Assembly (NCBI RefSeq): GCF_015244675.1
Contig: NZ_JABCQO010000001.1
Span: 310,001-374,000 of the forward strand
Length of the DNA: 64,000 nt
DNA from: Gluconobacter cerevisiae
Lineage (GTDB): Bacteria > Pseudomonadota > Alphaproteobacteria > Acetobacterales > Acetobacteraceae
Reading direction: 5' to 3'
Both the position numbers and the translations under genes were made by a program. The notes beneath the pieces are model-generated. The model was given only the letters and a program-made list of their open reading frames with translations. It did not search any database and was not told the DNA's origin. Positions 46,380-54,919 of this stretch are shown here, piece after piece (position 1 is the first letter of the stretch; each line of letters begins with the position of its first letter).

Positions 46380-48212
46380 ATGTCAATACGATCCCTTGCG
46401 GGACGGAGCGCGATCACGCGCCGTCGTTTCGTCGTCGGGACGGGCCTGTGGGGAGCGGCACTGGCCCTCCCGCAGGGCAGCGCGAGCGCCTACGCTTCGG
46501 TCTATACACCGGCGTCGGGGCGGCCCGACCCGCTGCCTGGCACCCGTTTCGACCTTACGATCGGTTCTGTACCGATCAATATCACCGGTGCGCGCATGCA
46601 CGCGGTGGGTGTGAACGGCTCCACGCCCGCGCCGATCCTGCGCTGGCGTCAGGGCGACACAGTCGAACTGAATGTCACCAACCGGCTGGATGAGCCCAGT
46701 TCGATCCACTGGCACGGAATCCGGGTGCCGGCCGACATGGACGGCGTGCCCGGTCTGAGCTTTGGCGGGATCGCGCCGGGTGACACGTTCACCTATCGCT
46801 TCCCGCTGCATCAGAGCGGCACCTACTGGTATCACAGCCATTCCGGCTTCCAGGAGCAGACGGGCCTGTATGGGGCTCTGATCATCGACCCGAGAGACGG
46901 TTACGCGCAGCATTTCGACCGCGATTATGTGATGGTCCTGTCCGACTGGACCGACGTCGATCCTGAGGACATCGTCTCCAACCTCAAATTCCAGAGCGAT
47001 TACTACAATTTCCGCCAGCGTACGGTGGACACGTTCTTCCGTGACGCACATCGGCAGGGGCTGGGTGCGACGATCCGAGATCGCCTGCAATGGGGTGCCA
47101 TGAACATGGCGCCGACCGACATTCTGGATGTGTCGGGCATCATCTACACCTACCTGATCAACGGCCAGTCGCCTGCTGCAAACTGGACGGGCCTGTTCCG
47201 ACCGGGCGAGCGCATACGCCTGCGCTTCATCAATGCATCGGCGATGACGCTGTTCGACGTGCGGGTTCCCGGCCTGACGATGACCGTTGTTCAGGCCGAC
47301 GGTAATGACGTGGAGCCCATCCCGGTCGATGAATTCCGCATCGGGCCAGCGGAAACCTACGATGTAATTGTCAGCCCCACCGCCGATGGACCGTACACAG
47401 TCTTTGCCCAGGCCGAGGATCGTACCGGATACGCGCGCGGCACGCTCGCCACCCGTTCGGGCCTTGCCGGGCCGGTTCCCCCCATGGACCCGCGCCCTCT
47501 GCGCACCATGACCGACATGGGTATGGGGAATATGGACATGAAGGGCGGCATGGCGGGCATGGAGATGGGGAGTTCGCCGGGGAAGCCCGGTGATGCCCCT
47601 GCCGGCGGCGGCATGGACATGGATCACATGGACATGAAGGAGGCTAACAGACCCGGAGCCGCTGCGATGGATATGCCGGGCATGGCGGCTGCGTCGCGGC
47701 ATAAAACAGAGTTGAAACCCGGCGTCGCGGTGCAGAGTGTCGCCATGATGCCGATCAACCGGCTGGCGGAGCCGGGCGACGGGCTGGAGAATAATGGTCG
47801 CCGCGTTCTGACCTATGCCGATCTGCGGGCCACGATCCCGGGCGCGGACCCACGCCCGCCGTCGCGCGAGATCACCCTGCACCTGACCGGCAGCATGGAA
47901 CGCTTCATCTGGGGATTCGACGGCAAGAAGTTCTCGGAAGCGGAACCGATTCGTCTGACTTTGGGCGAGCGGGTGCGCTTCGTCCTGATCAACGACACGA
48001 TGATGGAGCATCCAATCCATCTGCATGGATTGTGGAGCGAACTGGAAAATGGGCAGGGTGACTGCCGACCCTACAAGCACACGATTACCGTCAAGCCGGG
48101 TGAGCGGCTGAGTTACTTGGTCACGGCGGACGAACCCGGGCTGTGGGCATATCACTGCCACCTGCTCTACCACATGGAGGTGGGCATGTTCCGCACGGTG
48201 GTGGTGTCGTGA
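46380..48212 (+). CDS. copA: Copper resistance multicopper oxidase CopA
   Basis: Periplasmic cuprous oxidase, 610 residues, converting Cu(I) to less toxic Cu(II) with O2. A Tat signal (SAITRRRFVVGTGLWGAALA) exports it folded. The copper-site motifs are all present: HWHG (110-113), YWYHSHSG (149-156), HPIHLHG (544-550) and YHCHLLYHMEVGM (591-603). Between about 380 and 435 there is a Met-rich insert (MGMGNMDMKGGMAGMEMGS) that can bind extra copper. GTGA overlap with copB. Named after Pseudomonas CopA/E. coli PcoA, not the ATPase. Confidence 0.96.
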   Translation: MSIRSLAGRSAITRRRFVVGTGLWGAALALPQGSASAYASVYTPASGRPDPLPGTRFDLTIGSVPINITGARMHAVGVNGSTPAPILRWRQGDTVELNVTNRLDEPSSIHWHGIRVPADMDGVPGLSFGGIAPGDTFTYRFPLHQSGTYWYHSHSGFQEQTGLYGALIIDPRDGYAQHFDRDYVMVLSDWTDVDPEDIVSNLKFQSDYYNFRQRTVDTFFRDAHRQGLGATIRDRLQWGAMNMAPTDILDVSGIIYTYLINGQSPAANWTGLFRPGERIRLRFINASAMTLFDVRVPGLTMTVVQADGNDVEPIPVDEFRIGPAETYDVIVSPTADGPYTVFAQAEDRTGYARGTLATRSGLAGPVPPMDPRPLRTMTDMGMGNMDMKGGMAGMEMGSSPGKPGDAPAGGGMDMDHMDMKEANRPGAAAMDMPGMAAASRHKTELKPGVAVQSVAMMPINRLAEPGDGLENNGRRVLTYADLRATIPGADPRPPSREITLHLTGSMERFIWGFDGKKFSEAEPIRLTLGERVRFVLINDTMMEHPIHLHGLWSELENGQGDCRPYKHTITVKPGERLSYLVTADEPGLWAYHCHLLYHMEVGMFRTVVVS

Positions 48213-49015
48213 TCCGGGGTCTGATAGGTGGCACGGTCCTTGCCGCTGGACTGGCTACCGCGGTACCTGGCACGGGACGCGCCCAGTCAGTCCCGGCACG
48301 CCAGAGCGAAGGAACCCAGGAAGCGCAGACCGCCTCGGCTCCCGCGCCCGTGGTCTATGTCAACGGCATCCAGCCGGTCATGGACCATAACATCTATATG
48401 CATGCGCTGCTCGACCAGTTCGAGGCGCGCTTTGGTGCCGATGGCGGGCAGTTCCGTTACGATGGGCAGGCTTGGTTCGGCACTGACTACGACAAGCTCT
48501 GGCTGAAATCCGAAGGCACGGTCGGCACAAACGGCAAGTTCGGTGATGGAGATCATGAGGCCCTCTATGATCGTGCCATCTCCCGGTATTTCGATGTCCA
48601 GACTGGCGTGCGTCTCGATATTGACAACGGCCCCACACGGGCCTGGGGCGCGATCGGGGTCGAGGGACTGGCTCTATATTTCTTCAATGTGGAGGCCACG
48701 GCCTATTTCAGCGACCGGGGTGCGGCGGGGCGTCTGCAGGGCTCATACGATATCCTGCTGACTAATCGCCTGATTCTCCAACCCCAGGTCGAGATGAACT
48801 TCTATTCCGCGTCCGATCGTGCGCGCGGCGTCGGAACCGGGCTGTCCGATATCGATACGGGATTGCGGCTTCGCTACGAATGGCATCGGAAATTCGCGCC
48901 TTATATCGGCGTGAGTTACTCCGGCACGTTCGGTCAGGCCGCCGACATGGCGCGTTCAAGGAATGAGCGTGTCCAAGACCTGAATTTCACCTTCGGGATC
49001 AGGACGTGGTTCTGA
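48209..49015 (+). CDS. copB: Copper resistance outer-membrane protein CopB
   Basis: A 268-residue outer-membrane beta-barrel of the CopB/PcoB family, thought to bind or limit copper at the outer membrane. Start at GTG 48209, overlapping the copA stop, gives a signal peptide (cleavage near GRAQS). The family blocks MDHNIYMHALLDQFEAR, FGTDYDKLWLKSEGTV and DIDTGLRLRYEWHRKFAPYIG follow, and it ends in Phe as barrel proteins do. It lacks the long Met/His-rich N-terminal extension seen in Pseudomonas CopB. Confidence 0.93.
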   Translation: MIRGLIGGTVLAAGLATAVPGTGRAQSVPARQSEGTQEAQTASAPAPVVYVNGIQPVMDHNIYMHALLDQFEARFGADGGQFRYDGQAWFGTDYDKLWLKSEGTVGTNGKFGDGDHEALYDRAISRYFDVQTGVRLDIDNGPTRAWGAIGVEGLALYFFNVEATAYFSDRGAAGRLQGSYDILLTNRLILQPQVEMNFYSASDRARGVGTGLSDIDTGLRLRYEWHRKFAPYIGVSYSGTFGQAADMARSRNERVQDLNFTFGIRTWF

Positions 49016-49095
49016 CCGCTCCTGCCCGATGTGAAGTCGTTGCGGGGCGCTCCGTGCGGCCCCGTTTCAGATAACAAAAGATAAGGAACTTACAA

Positions 49096-49488
49096 ATGCT
49101 GACTATCAATTTCAGGTTCTCGGCCGCTCTGGCCGCACTTCTGGCCACGGTCTCGGTTGCGCATGCCCAGACCCCCGCTCCGGCACCGGCCCAGCCGCAG
49201 GGTCAGGATATGTCCGGGATGCAGGGCATGTCCGGCATGTCGGGGATGGACCACGACAAGATGAAAATGGACGGCATGTCCGGTTCCGGCATGGAGGGCA
49301 TGGAGAAGGGCATGAAAATGAAGGGAAAGATGGGAGACTGTATGAAGATGAAGGGCATGAATATGTCGAACGGCCACGCCATGGCGCCGTCAGATCACAA
49401 GATGAAAATGGGCTGCGGTGACAAGGAAAGCGGCATGAAGATGCCGATGGGGCCGCAGGGCATGCCTGACGCGGTTCATCAGCGCTGA
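49096..49488 (+). CDS. Exported methionine-rich protein, probable copper buffer
   Basis: A 130-residue protein: signal peptide (cleavage after AHA, about 23), a Pro/Ala linker, then about 90 residues built from MSGM, MDHDKMKM and MKMKG units with 24 Met by my count, plus four His and two Cys. Low complexity and probably unfolded until metal is bound. Met-rich stretches bind Cu(I), so a periplasmic copper sponge is likely from context; no folded family is recognised. Set between copB and the cytochrome c gene, with AAGGA upstream. Confidence 0.72.
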   Translation: MLTINFRFSAALAALLATVSVAHAQTPAPAPAQPQGQDMSGMQGMSGMSGMDHDKMKMDGMSGSGMEGMEKGMKMKGKMGDCMKMKGMNMSNGHAMAPSDHKMKMGCGDKESGMKMPMGPQGMPDAVHQR

Positions 49489-49554
49489 TCGGGTCCTGAC
49501 CGGAGCGGGGCGGCGCCATCAGCGTCGCGCCTGGAAAGGCCAAGGGAGGCACGT

Positions 49555-50118
49555 ATGACAAGACTGATCTGGGGGTTCGCCGGTATCCTGCTGTTTGGGA
49601 TCGGCGCAGGAGCGACCGTCGTTTTCGGTGGCCTGTATGATGTGGGCGCCACCTCGCCGCACTGGCGGCTGACCTATCGTGTTCTGGAAACGGCACGCCT
49701 CCATTCAATCCGGCATCACGCCGAGGGCATTACCGCACCTGTCGATCTTGAAACGCAGGCACGGCTCGTCGGCGGCGCATCGCATTTTTCGACGCATTGC
49801 GCCTCCTGTCATTCCGCGCCGGGCGTCGAGGCCGAGGATATGGCGGTGGGGATGTATCCGAAGCCGCCGGTTCTGAAGGATGTGGCGCAACGCTATACAC
49901 CGGGCGAACTGTTCTGGATCCTCAAGCATGGCATCAAGATGTCGGGCATGCCGTCCTGGGCGGATCATGGTGATGATGATCTCTGGAACATCGTTGCGTT
50001 TCTCGGGAGCCTTCCGGGAATGAACAGTTCTGACTACCAGGCGCTGGTCGCCCAGGCAGGAGCAGCTGGCGGACATCATACGCATCACGACATGGATATG
50101 CCGATGCCCCGACCGTAG
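49555..50118 (+). CDS. Membrane-anchored monohaem cytochrome c
   Basis: A 187-residue c-type cytochrome held by an uncleaved N-terminal helix (about 5-26). Haem attaches at CASCH (82-86) and the likely axial Met is in IKMSGMPSW (about 128-135), the class I layout. The tail is His/Met-rich (GGHHTHHDMDMPMPRP), which suggests copper binding. It may pass electrons between the copper oxidase block and the respiratory chain or the redox module just downstream; this is inferred from position only. AGGGAGG precedes the ATG. Confidence 0.88.
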   Translation: MTRLIWGFAGILLFGIGAGATVVFGGLYDVGATSPHWRLTYRVLETARLHSIRHHAEGITAPVDLETQARLVGGASHFSTHCASCHSAPGVEAEDMAVGMYPKPPVLKDVAQRYTPGELFWILKHGIKMSGMPSWADHGDDDLWNIVAFLGSLPGMNSSDYQALVAQAGAAGGHHTHHDMDMPMPRP

Positions 50119-50133
50119 ATGCCGCTGCGATAA

Positions 50134-50147
50134 TTGATCGAGATCAA
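50134..50147. promoter_or_regulatory. FNR/FixK-type binding box
   Basis: TTGATCGAGATCAA is a perfect match to TTGAT-N4-ATCAA. A -10-like TATAGT follows at 50169-50174, placing the box centre about 41 bases before the expected transcription start, the activating class II position. Confidence 0.72.
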
Positions 50148-50152
50148 GGAAA

Positions 50153-50175
50153 ATATGCCATACCCCCGTATAGTA
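50153..50175. promoter_or_regulatory. CsoR-type operator overlapping the -10
   Basis: TATGCCATACCCCCGTATAG contains the palindrome-flanked C-run ATACCCCCGTAT, as bound by CsoR/FrmR-type repressors. It shares TATGCC, the C-run, GTA and TATAGT with the site before csoR at 45595. A bound repressor would cover the -10 of the redox-module promoter. Confidence 0.62.
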
Positions 50176-50251
50176 ATTTCTTATTCCTGACGACGTCCGG
50201 AAAATGGGTCGGTATGCGCTTTGCCGAGGATGATGACGTGTTGGAGAAACC

Positions 50252-52387
50252 ATGAGGCGCATCTTTTCGAGCGTGAGTGTCGTGATCATGACGCTGCTCG
50301 TCAGCATGTCAGAGGGACTCGCTCAGGCTCCGGGTGAGTCTCCCACTGTTCCGGCCATGTCCAGCGGCACTATGGCGGGGCCTACGGCAGGCAGTCCGCC
50401 ACCTTCTCTGGCGCTGCGGCGGGATCAGCCGGAGGACGATGGGCCTATGGCAGCGCCCCGGGATGCCGACCGGGGTGCCGAATCGTCCGGCGGAATGAAG
50501 ACGCCCCCCGCTCGACCCGACTCAGGCATGTCCGACATGGGCAGCATGATGTCGATGGGTGGTGACGAGCATGCGAGCCATCACCCTGGCATGGGCGCGG
50601 CGGTCCCCCCCGGTGCGCCATCATCCAGGCCGGCTGAGCAGGGCGATATGATGAGCCGCATGCTGCCTCAGGCTGGGCAGGCATTGAGTGCGGTTCCCGG
50701 AGCAGACAAGGCCGACGCGGGTTGTTGCGGAGCGCGCGGTCACACGCCGCTTTATACTTTCATGATGACGCATCCGAAGCTGACCGACGTCGAACGTCAG
50801 ATGCTGGCCGATATTGCGGCACAGAGGCTTCAAGACGGTCTTCGCGAAGTCGGCGCTGCATCGGTCGATGCCGCTCAGTCCCTGTCGTGGGAGACGATGC
50901 GTCGGTCCAGCCAACATCTCCATGACGGTGTTGCGTTGCTCGATAGCGGAATGGCCGCGCGCGCGGCCGCGACCGGCCTCGTTAATCCTCAAATGGTGGC
51001 TTTCAACTGGTTCACGGCACAGATGGGTCTGCCGACAATCGCGGCGAGCCAGCAAAACGGCCTATTTTTCGGACTGACGCCGACTCACCTGGTGTTCATG
51101 ACGATCCTGATCCTGGTATCGATCGCTCTGCTGATCTTGCAGGTCCTGCGGTTGCATCGTGTGCAGGAGATTCTCACGACCACCACGGCATTCGCACCGA
51201 AACCAACGGTTCCGCCCATGCCACCATCGTCGACCGGCGGCGGTCCAACACCTCCTGTTCCCCCGCCTCCCCCTGTACCGGGACCAGGCGGTGGAACGGC
51301 CACTCCGATCGTCGACGTACCGCGACACGGCCTCTGGCGTGGCAGCCTGAAAGTGGCCCGGATCATTCGGGAGACGCCGGCGATCGTGACGTTCTATCTG
51401 GTTCCGGCCGATGGGGGGCGGATTCCCTTTGACTTCAAACCCGGCCAGTTCGTGCAACTCACCATCGAGCCGACGTCTGGCAAGCCCGCGAGCCGGTCCT
51501 ATACGATCGCATCGTCGCCGGGGCAGGTCGAACATCTCGAACTAACGATCAAACGCGAGGAACACGGGCTGGTCTCGCGCTACCTGCATGACACGGTCAA
51601 GGAGGGTGATCTTTTAAAGATCGCGGGTCCATCGGGTATGTTTACCTTTACGGGTGAAGAGGCAGACTCGATCGTCCTGCTGTCCGGCGGCGTAGGCATC
51701 ACACCGATGATGGCGGTCCTGAGATACCTGACCGATATCGTCTGGCCGGGCGATATCTACTTCGTCTATTCCGCTCATGCCAGCATCGACTATGTGTTTC
51801 GCCAGGAAATCGAGTGGCTGGAACGTCGCAATGACAAACTGCACGTTATTGCCACCATGCGGCGGTCGCCGGGGACAGAGTGGTCGGGGCCGGAAGGGCG
51901 CATCACGAAGGAACTGCTTCAGCAATCGGTGCCAGATCTCACAAACCGACGTATCCATGTCTGCGGCCCACCCGGGATGATGGCAAGCATGAGAGCGTTA
52001 TTGACGGATCTCGGTGTGCCGGAAGCCAATGTTCATAGCGAGGCATTCGGACCAGCCGCGATGAAGGCCGAACCTGCGGTCGGGCCTGTGGCGGCCCCCT
52101 CATCTCCGGCCGTCACGCCTGCCGCAACGACCATTACGTTTTCCACTTCAGGGAAATCGGCTCCGTTGCAACTGGATGAAACGGTTCTCGACGCGGCTGA
52201 TGCGGCAGGCGTCAATATTCCATCCTCCTGTCGATCCGGTATCTGCGGCGTATGCACGACACATCTGCTGCAAGGCCAGGTGACGATGGCGGTCGAGGAT
52301 GGGCTCGATCCGGCTGACAAGGCCAAGGGTTTCATCCTGGCCTGTCAGGCGAAGACCACGGGTGGTCCGCTGGTCGTGGAGGCGTGA
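50252..52387 (+). CDS. Membrane-anchored fusion: Met-rich periplasmic domain, FAD/NAD(P)H reductase and 2Fe-2S ferredoxin
   Basis: A 711-residue multidomain protein. Order: signal peptide (1-25); periplasmic part with Met/Pro/His-rich region (about 35-140) and a helical unit (about 165-265); one membrane helix (about 278-299) followed by basic residues, so the rest is cytoplasmic; Pro-rich linker (315-350); FNR-type flavin domain with RSYTIASSP (415-423), NAD(P)H motifs GGVGITPM (479-486) and CGPPGMM (571-577); plant-type 2Fe-2S domain with Cys660, 665, 668 and 698. It can take electrons from NAD(P)H to a membrane partner, likely the next gene's product, coupled by TGATG. I know no named family with this whole layout. 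Confidence 0.85.
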   Translation: MRRIFSSVSVVIMTLLVSMSEGLAQAPGESPTVPAMSSGTMAGPTAGSPPPSLALRRDQPEDDGPMAAPRDADRGAESSGGMKTPPARPDSGMSDMGSMMSMGGDEHASHHPGMGAAVPPGAPSSRPAEQGDMMSRMLPQAGQALSAVPGADKADAGCCGARGHTPLYTFMMTHPKLTDVERQMLADIAAQRLQDGLREVGAASVDAAQSLSWETMRRSSQHLHDGVALLDSGMAARAAATGLVNPQMVAFNWFTAQMGLPTIAASQQNGLFFGLTPTHLVFMTILILVSIALLILQVLRLHRVQEILTTTTAFAPKPTVPPMPPSSTGGGPTPPVPPPPPVPGPGGGTATPIVDVPRHGLWRGSLKVARIIRETPAIVTFYLVPADGGRIPFDFKPGQFVQLTIEPTSGKPASRSYTIASSPGQVEHLELTIKREEHGLVSRYLHDTVKEGDLLKIAGPSGMFTFTGEEADSIVLLSGGVGITPMMAVLRYLTDIVWPGDIYFVYSAHASIDYVFRQEIEWLERRNDKLHVIATMRRSPGTEWSGPEGRITKELLQQSVPDLTNRRIHVCGPPGMMASMRALLTDLGVPEANVHSEAFGPAAMKAEPAVGPVAAPSSPAVTPAATTITFSTSGKSAPLQLDETVLDAADAAGVNIPSSCRSGICGVCTTHLLQGQVTMAVEDGLDPADKAKGFILACQAKTTGGPLVVEA

Positions 52388-53115
52388 TGCAGGAGCGCAG
52401 CGAAATCATTGTCGGCGCCCTGGTCGTCCTGCTGGTGCTGTTCCCGCTGGGCTTTCTGGTGCATGTCGCGCCGCGCTTTCCCGGAAGTCTGGCTGGCAGC
52501 CTGATTGGCATTTGCGCCGCTATCCTGATGCTGGTGCCGCTGATTTACGTAGCGGGCAAACGCATTCCCGTCGTGCATCGTTATTTCGCGCCGCGTGTCG
52601 AGAGCCGAACCCTTCTGTCGGTGCATATCTATGCTGGCGTCCTTGCACCCATTTTGGGCCTGATCCACGCCGCCCATAAATTCGATAGCCCGATGGGGAT
52701 CTCGCTGACCGGCATCATGCTCGTCCTCGCCATTAGTGGCTATGTCGGGCGCTACATGTTGATCCAGATCGGGCGCGGATTGCGCGGTCGCACCCAGGAA
52801 CTGGCCCAACTGCGCACGTCTCTGGCAGATGCCGGGGTGGCGCATCTGATGCCCGAGACGCCGGATGTGCCCCGTAATATCGTCCAGCGCCTTTTTCTGA
52901 CCTCGGCCTATCCCGGTACGCGGGGTACATCGGATCGCGAGGCCACGATTGCCTCCGCGCTGGCCGATGTTGAGTATGCGGTCAGGTCGGAGAGGGTGGC
53001 GAACGCACTGTTCGGGCGTTGGCGCAAGATTCACGTCATCCTTGTGGTCATCCTCTATTTTCTGCTGATTCTGCATATCTGGTCAGGCCTGTATTACGGG
53101 CTGAGGTGGCTATGA
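52387..53115 (+). CDS. Membrane protein with paired histidines, possible b-type cytochrome
   Basis: A 242-residue inner-membrane protein with about five helices (10-27, 34-56, 78-96, 105-125, 215-235). Histidines lie inside or at the ends of helices: H80 and H94/H97 in one, H216 and H230 in the last (KIHVILVVILYFLLILHIWSG region). This 14-residue spacing on two helices is what bis-His haem b proteins such as ferric reductases and cytochrome b561 show. Family not certain. It is wedged between the NAD(P)H reductase fusion (TGATG overlap) and the multihaem cytochrome (ATGA overlap), so it is the natural transmembrane electron carrier. Confidence 0.75.
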   Translation: MQERSEIIVGALVVLLVLFPLGFLVHVAPRFPGSLAGSLIGICAAILMLVPLIYVAGKRIPVVHRYFAPRVESRTLLSVHIYAGVLAPILGLIHAAHKFDSPMGISLTGIMLVLAISGYVGRYMLIQIGRGLRGRTQELAQLRTSLADAGVAHLMPETPDVPRNIVQRLFLTSAYPGTRGTSDREATIASALADVEYAVRSERVANALFGRWRKIHVILVVILYFLLILHIWSGLYYGLRWL

Positions 53116-53894
53116 AGCCCGCTGTCATACTCTATACGGTCTTTGCGCTTGCGGCTCTGATCGTCGGACTGGTTGTGCCCCTTGCCGTGCATCGTTCCGG
53201 CAGTAACGCAGTTCCAGGTTGGGAAGGGTTGGTGAATCCCGGACCGATCTCGAAAGCGCACCAGTTTATCGCGGGCCAGTGCGAGACATGTCACAGGCCT
53301 TTCACAGGTGTGGTGACCAATAACTGCGTGACATGTCATTCTCTGGCGTCGTTCGCCGACAAGCAATCCACCCGGTTTCATGTCGCGGCGACGCAATGTA
53401 CGTCCTGTCATGTGGAGCACGGTGAACGGCCACATATGACCGTGATGGATCATAGTGCATTGACGAGGGCGGATTTCTGGTCAGACACCGTTGCGCAACT
53501 TCGCTCAGCCGGGCTGGTTGGAGCGTCGCCGATTCCGGGAAGCGCTGCGGCTATTCCGACTGATCATCGACTTGACCGTGATGCCGTTCTCCATCTGAAT
53601 TGCGCAAGCTGTCACTCCAACGTGGATCCTCATCGCGCCCGCTTTGGTCCTGATTGCGCGAGTTGTCACTCCACCAATACATGGCTGATCGCCGCGTTCG
53701 AACATCCCGCCGATCAGATATCGACGGATTGCAACGCCTGTCACAAGGCGCCGCCCAGCCATTACATGATGCATTTCAAAATGATTTCGCAGCACGTCGC
53801 GCATCAGGATGCCCCGGTGGAGCATTGCTATGCCTGCCATACCACCGATGCATGGAACAATATTCGAGGGTATGGATGGTATAAGCACCATTAA
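53112..53894 (+). CDS. Seven-haem cytochrome c, cytochrome c3/c7-like
   Basis: A 260-residue periplasmic multihaem cytochrome held by an N-terminal helix (about 5-26). Seven CxxCH sites: 57-61, 72-76, 96-100, 164-168, 182-186, 207-211 and 239-243. Extra histidines are plentiful and could be the second ligands of bis-His haems, giving low potentials. Two clusters (three and four haems) are separated by a haem-free stretch of about 60 residues. Last gene of the coupled redox trio; it would receive electrons in the periplasm. Class III type is inferred from haem spacing. Confidence 0.9.
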   Translation: MKPAVILYTVFALAALIVGLVVPLAVHRSGSNAVPGWEGLVNPGPISKAHQFIAGQCETCHRPFTGVVTNNCVTCHSLASFADKQSTRFHVAATQCTSCHVEHGERPHMTVMDHSALTRADFWSDTVAQLRSAGLVGASPIPGSAAAIPTDHRLDRDAVLHLNCASCHSNVDPHRARFGPDCASCHSTNTWLIAAFEHPADQISTDCNACHKAPPSHYMMHFKMISQHVAHQDAPVEHCYACHTTDAWNNIRGYGWYKHH

Positions 53895-54147
53895 ATCTTA
53901 CGAAATTTGCGTCAGAATATCGCCATTTAACGCGTGTGTGATGATGAAATCACTGGAAGCGGCGGCATTGCCCAAAAAATATATTGTAAATCAGAAAATA
54001 TATCGAACGTTACGCATGATTATTTCGCATGTCGTAAACTTTTGAAGCAAGCAGTTGGCTTACTCTGGCCCGAATAGGGTTATTTCCAGGTTAGGGCTAG
54101 ATAGAAAAATTGACATTTCTTCAAAAAAAATCTATAATTATTAGGAA
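53895..54147. other. AT-rich spacer before the IS5-type element
   Basis: No gene seen. The sequence is clearly more AT-rich than either side (runs such as AAAAAATATATTGTAAAT), marking a join between the copper/redox block and the next segment. Confidence 0.5.
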
Positions 54148-54164
54148 ACTCCTACGGCGTGTCG

Positions 54165-54551
54165 TCAGTTAAGCAGGATGATGATTGAGGCGAACTGAAC
54201 CGCCGCGAGGAAGGTGGATTTCAGTTTGTCGTAGCGGGTTGCAATAGCGCGGAACTGCTTCAGTTTATTGAAGAACCGTTCGATAAGATTACGTTCCCTG
54301 TAAAGAGCGAAGTCGGTTTTCCGCGGCATCGCTCTATTGCGTTTTGACGGTATGACCGGGGTAATCCCGCGCTCTGTCAATCGGTCGATCAACCTGTCTG
54401 CGTCATACGCCCTATCAGCAAGGAAGGCATCCGGATCGATGTTTTCCAGCATCGGTTCCGTCCGGTTAATATCCGCATCCTTTCCCGGTGTGATATCGAT
54501 CTCCACCGGATTGCCCAGAGCATCGCAGATAGCATGGATCTTTGTGGTCAA
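54165..54551 (-). CDS. IS5-type transposase, C-terminal frame
   Basis: Carries the rest of the DDE core: TTKIHAICDALGNPVEIDIT, second Asp in LADRAYDADRLIDRL and the Glu in RERNLIERFFNKLKQFRAIATRYDK (in parts). It overlaps the first frame by 4 bases in the plain reading and is probably expressed as the C-terminal part of a frameshift fusion rather than by itself. Both catalytic halves look undamaged. Confidence 0.85.
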   Translation of the reverse strand: MTTKIHAICDALGNPVEIDITPGKDADINRTEPMLENIDPDAFLADRAYDADRLIDRLTERGITPVIPSKRNRAMPRKTDFALYRERNLIERFFNKLKQFRAIATRYDKLKSTFLAAVQFASIIILLN

Positions 54552-54919
54552 TCCGCCCCGGGATCGTCCGATGGCCTGATCCGCGCCCCCTTTTTGAGGG
54601 CTCCGGCACTGTGCTGATGCGCCCGGACAATGGTGCTGTCGATCATCATGTATTCATTGTCGTGATCTGCTGCCAAATGGCGAAAGATCCGCTCAATAAC
54701 ACCAGTTTCACACCAGCGACGCAGACGTCTGTGCACGTTTTTCCAGTCCCCGAAACGGCCCGGAAGATCACGCCAGGGAATGCCTGCACGGTAGCGATAC
54801 AGCACAGCTTCTACGAAAAGGCGGTTGTCTGCAGCAGTGCCTCCGACATGACCCTCACGACCCGGAAGAAAGTCTTTTATACGCTCCCACTGGTCGTCAC
54901 GTAAGCCATAGCGCCGCAT
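54548..54919 (-). CDS. IS5-type transposase, N-terminal frame
   Basis: The first 123 codons (MRRYGLRDDQWERIKDFLPG start, DUF4096/IS5 N-terminal domain) with WRDLPGRFGDWKNVHRRLRRW and the first catalytic Asp in MIDSTIVRAHQH. It ends shortly after ALKKG. The second frame takes over there in the -1 direction, at CTCAAAAAGGGGG (54586-54599), as in IS elements that make the full transposase by ribosomal frameshifting. Start at 54919 follows AACAACAG-type weak leader; upstream codons to 54976 look non-coding. Confidence 0.85.
   Translation of the reverse strand: MRRYGLRDDQWERIKDFLPGREGHVGGTAADNRLFVEAVLYRYRAGIPWRDLPGRFGDWKNVHRRLRRWCETGVIERIFRHLAADHDNEYMMIDSTIVRAHQHSAGALKKGARIRPSDDPGAD

Noticed and set aside
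46383-48173. 596-codon minus-strand frame opposite copA
   Set aside because: Shadow of the multicopper oxidase, whose copper-site motifs are all on the plus strand.
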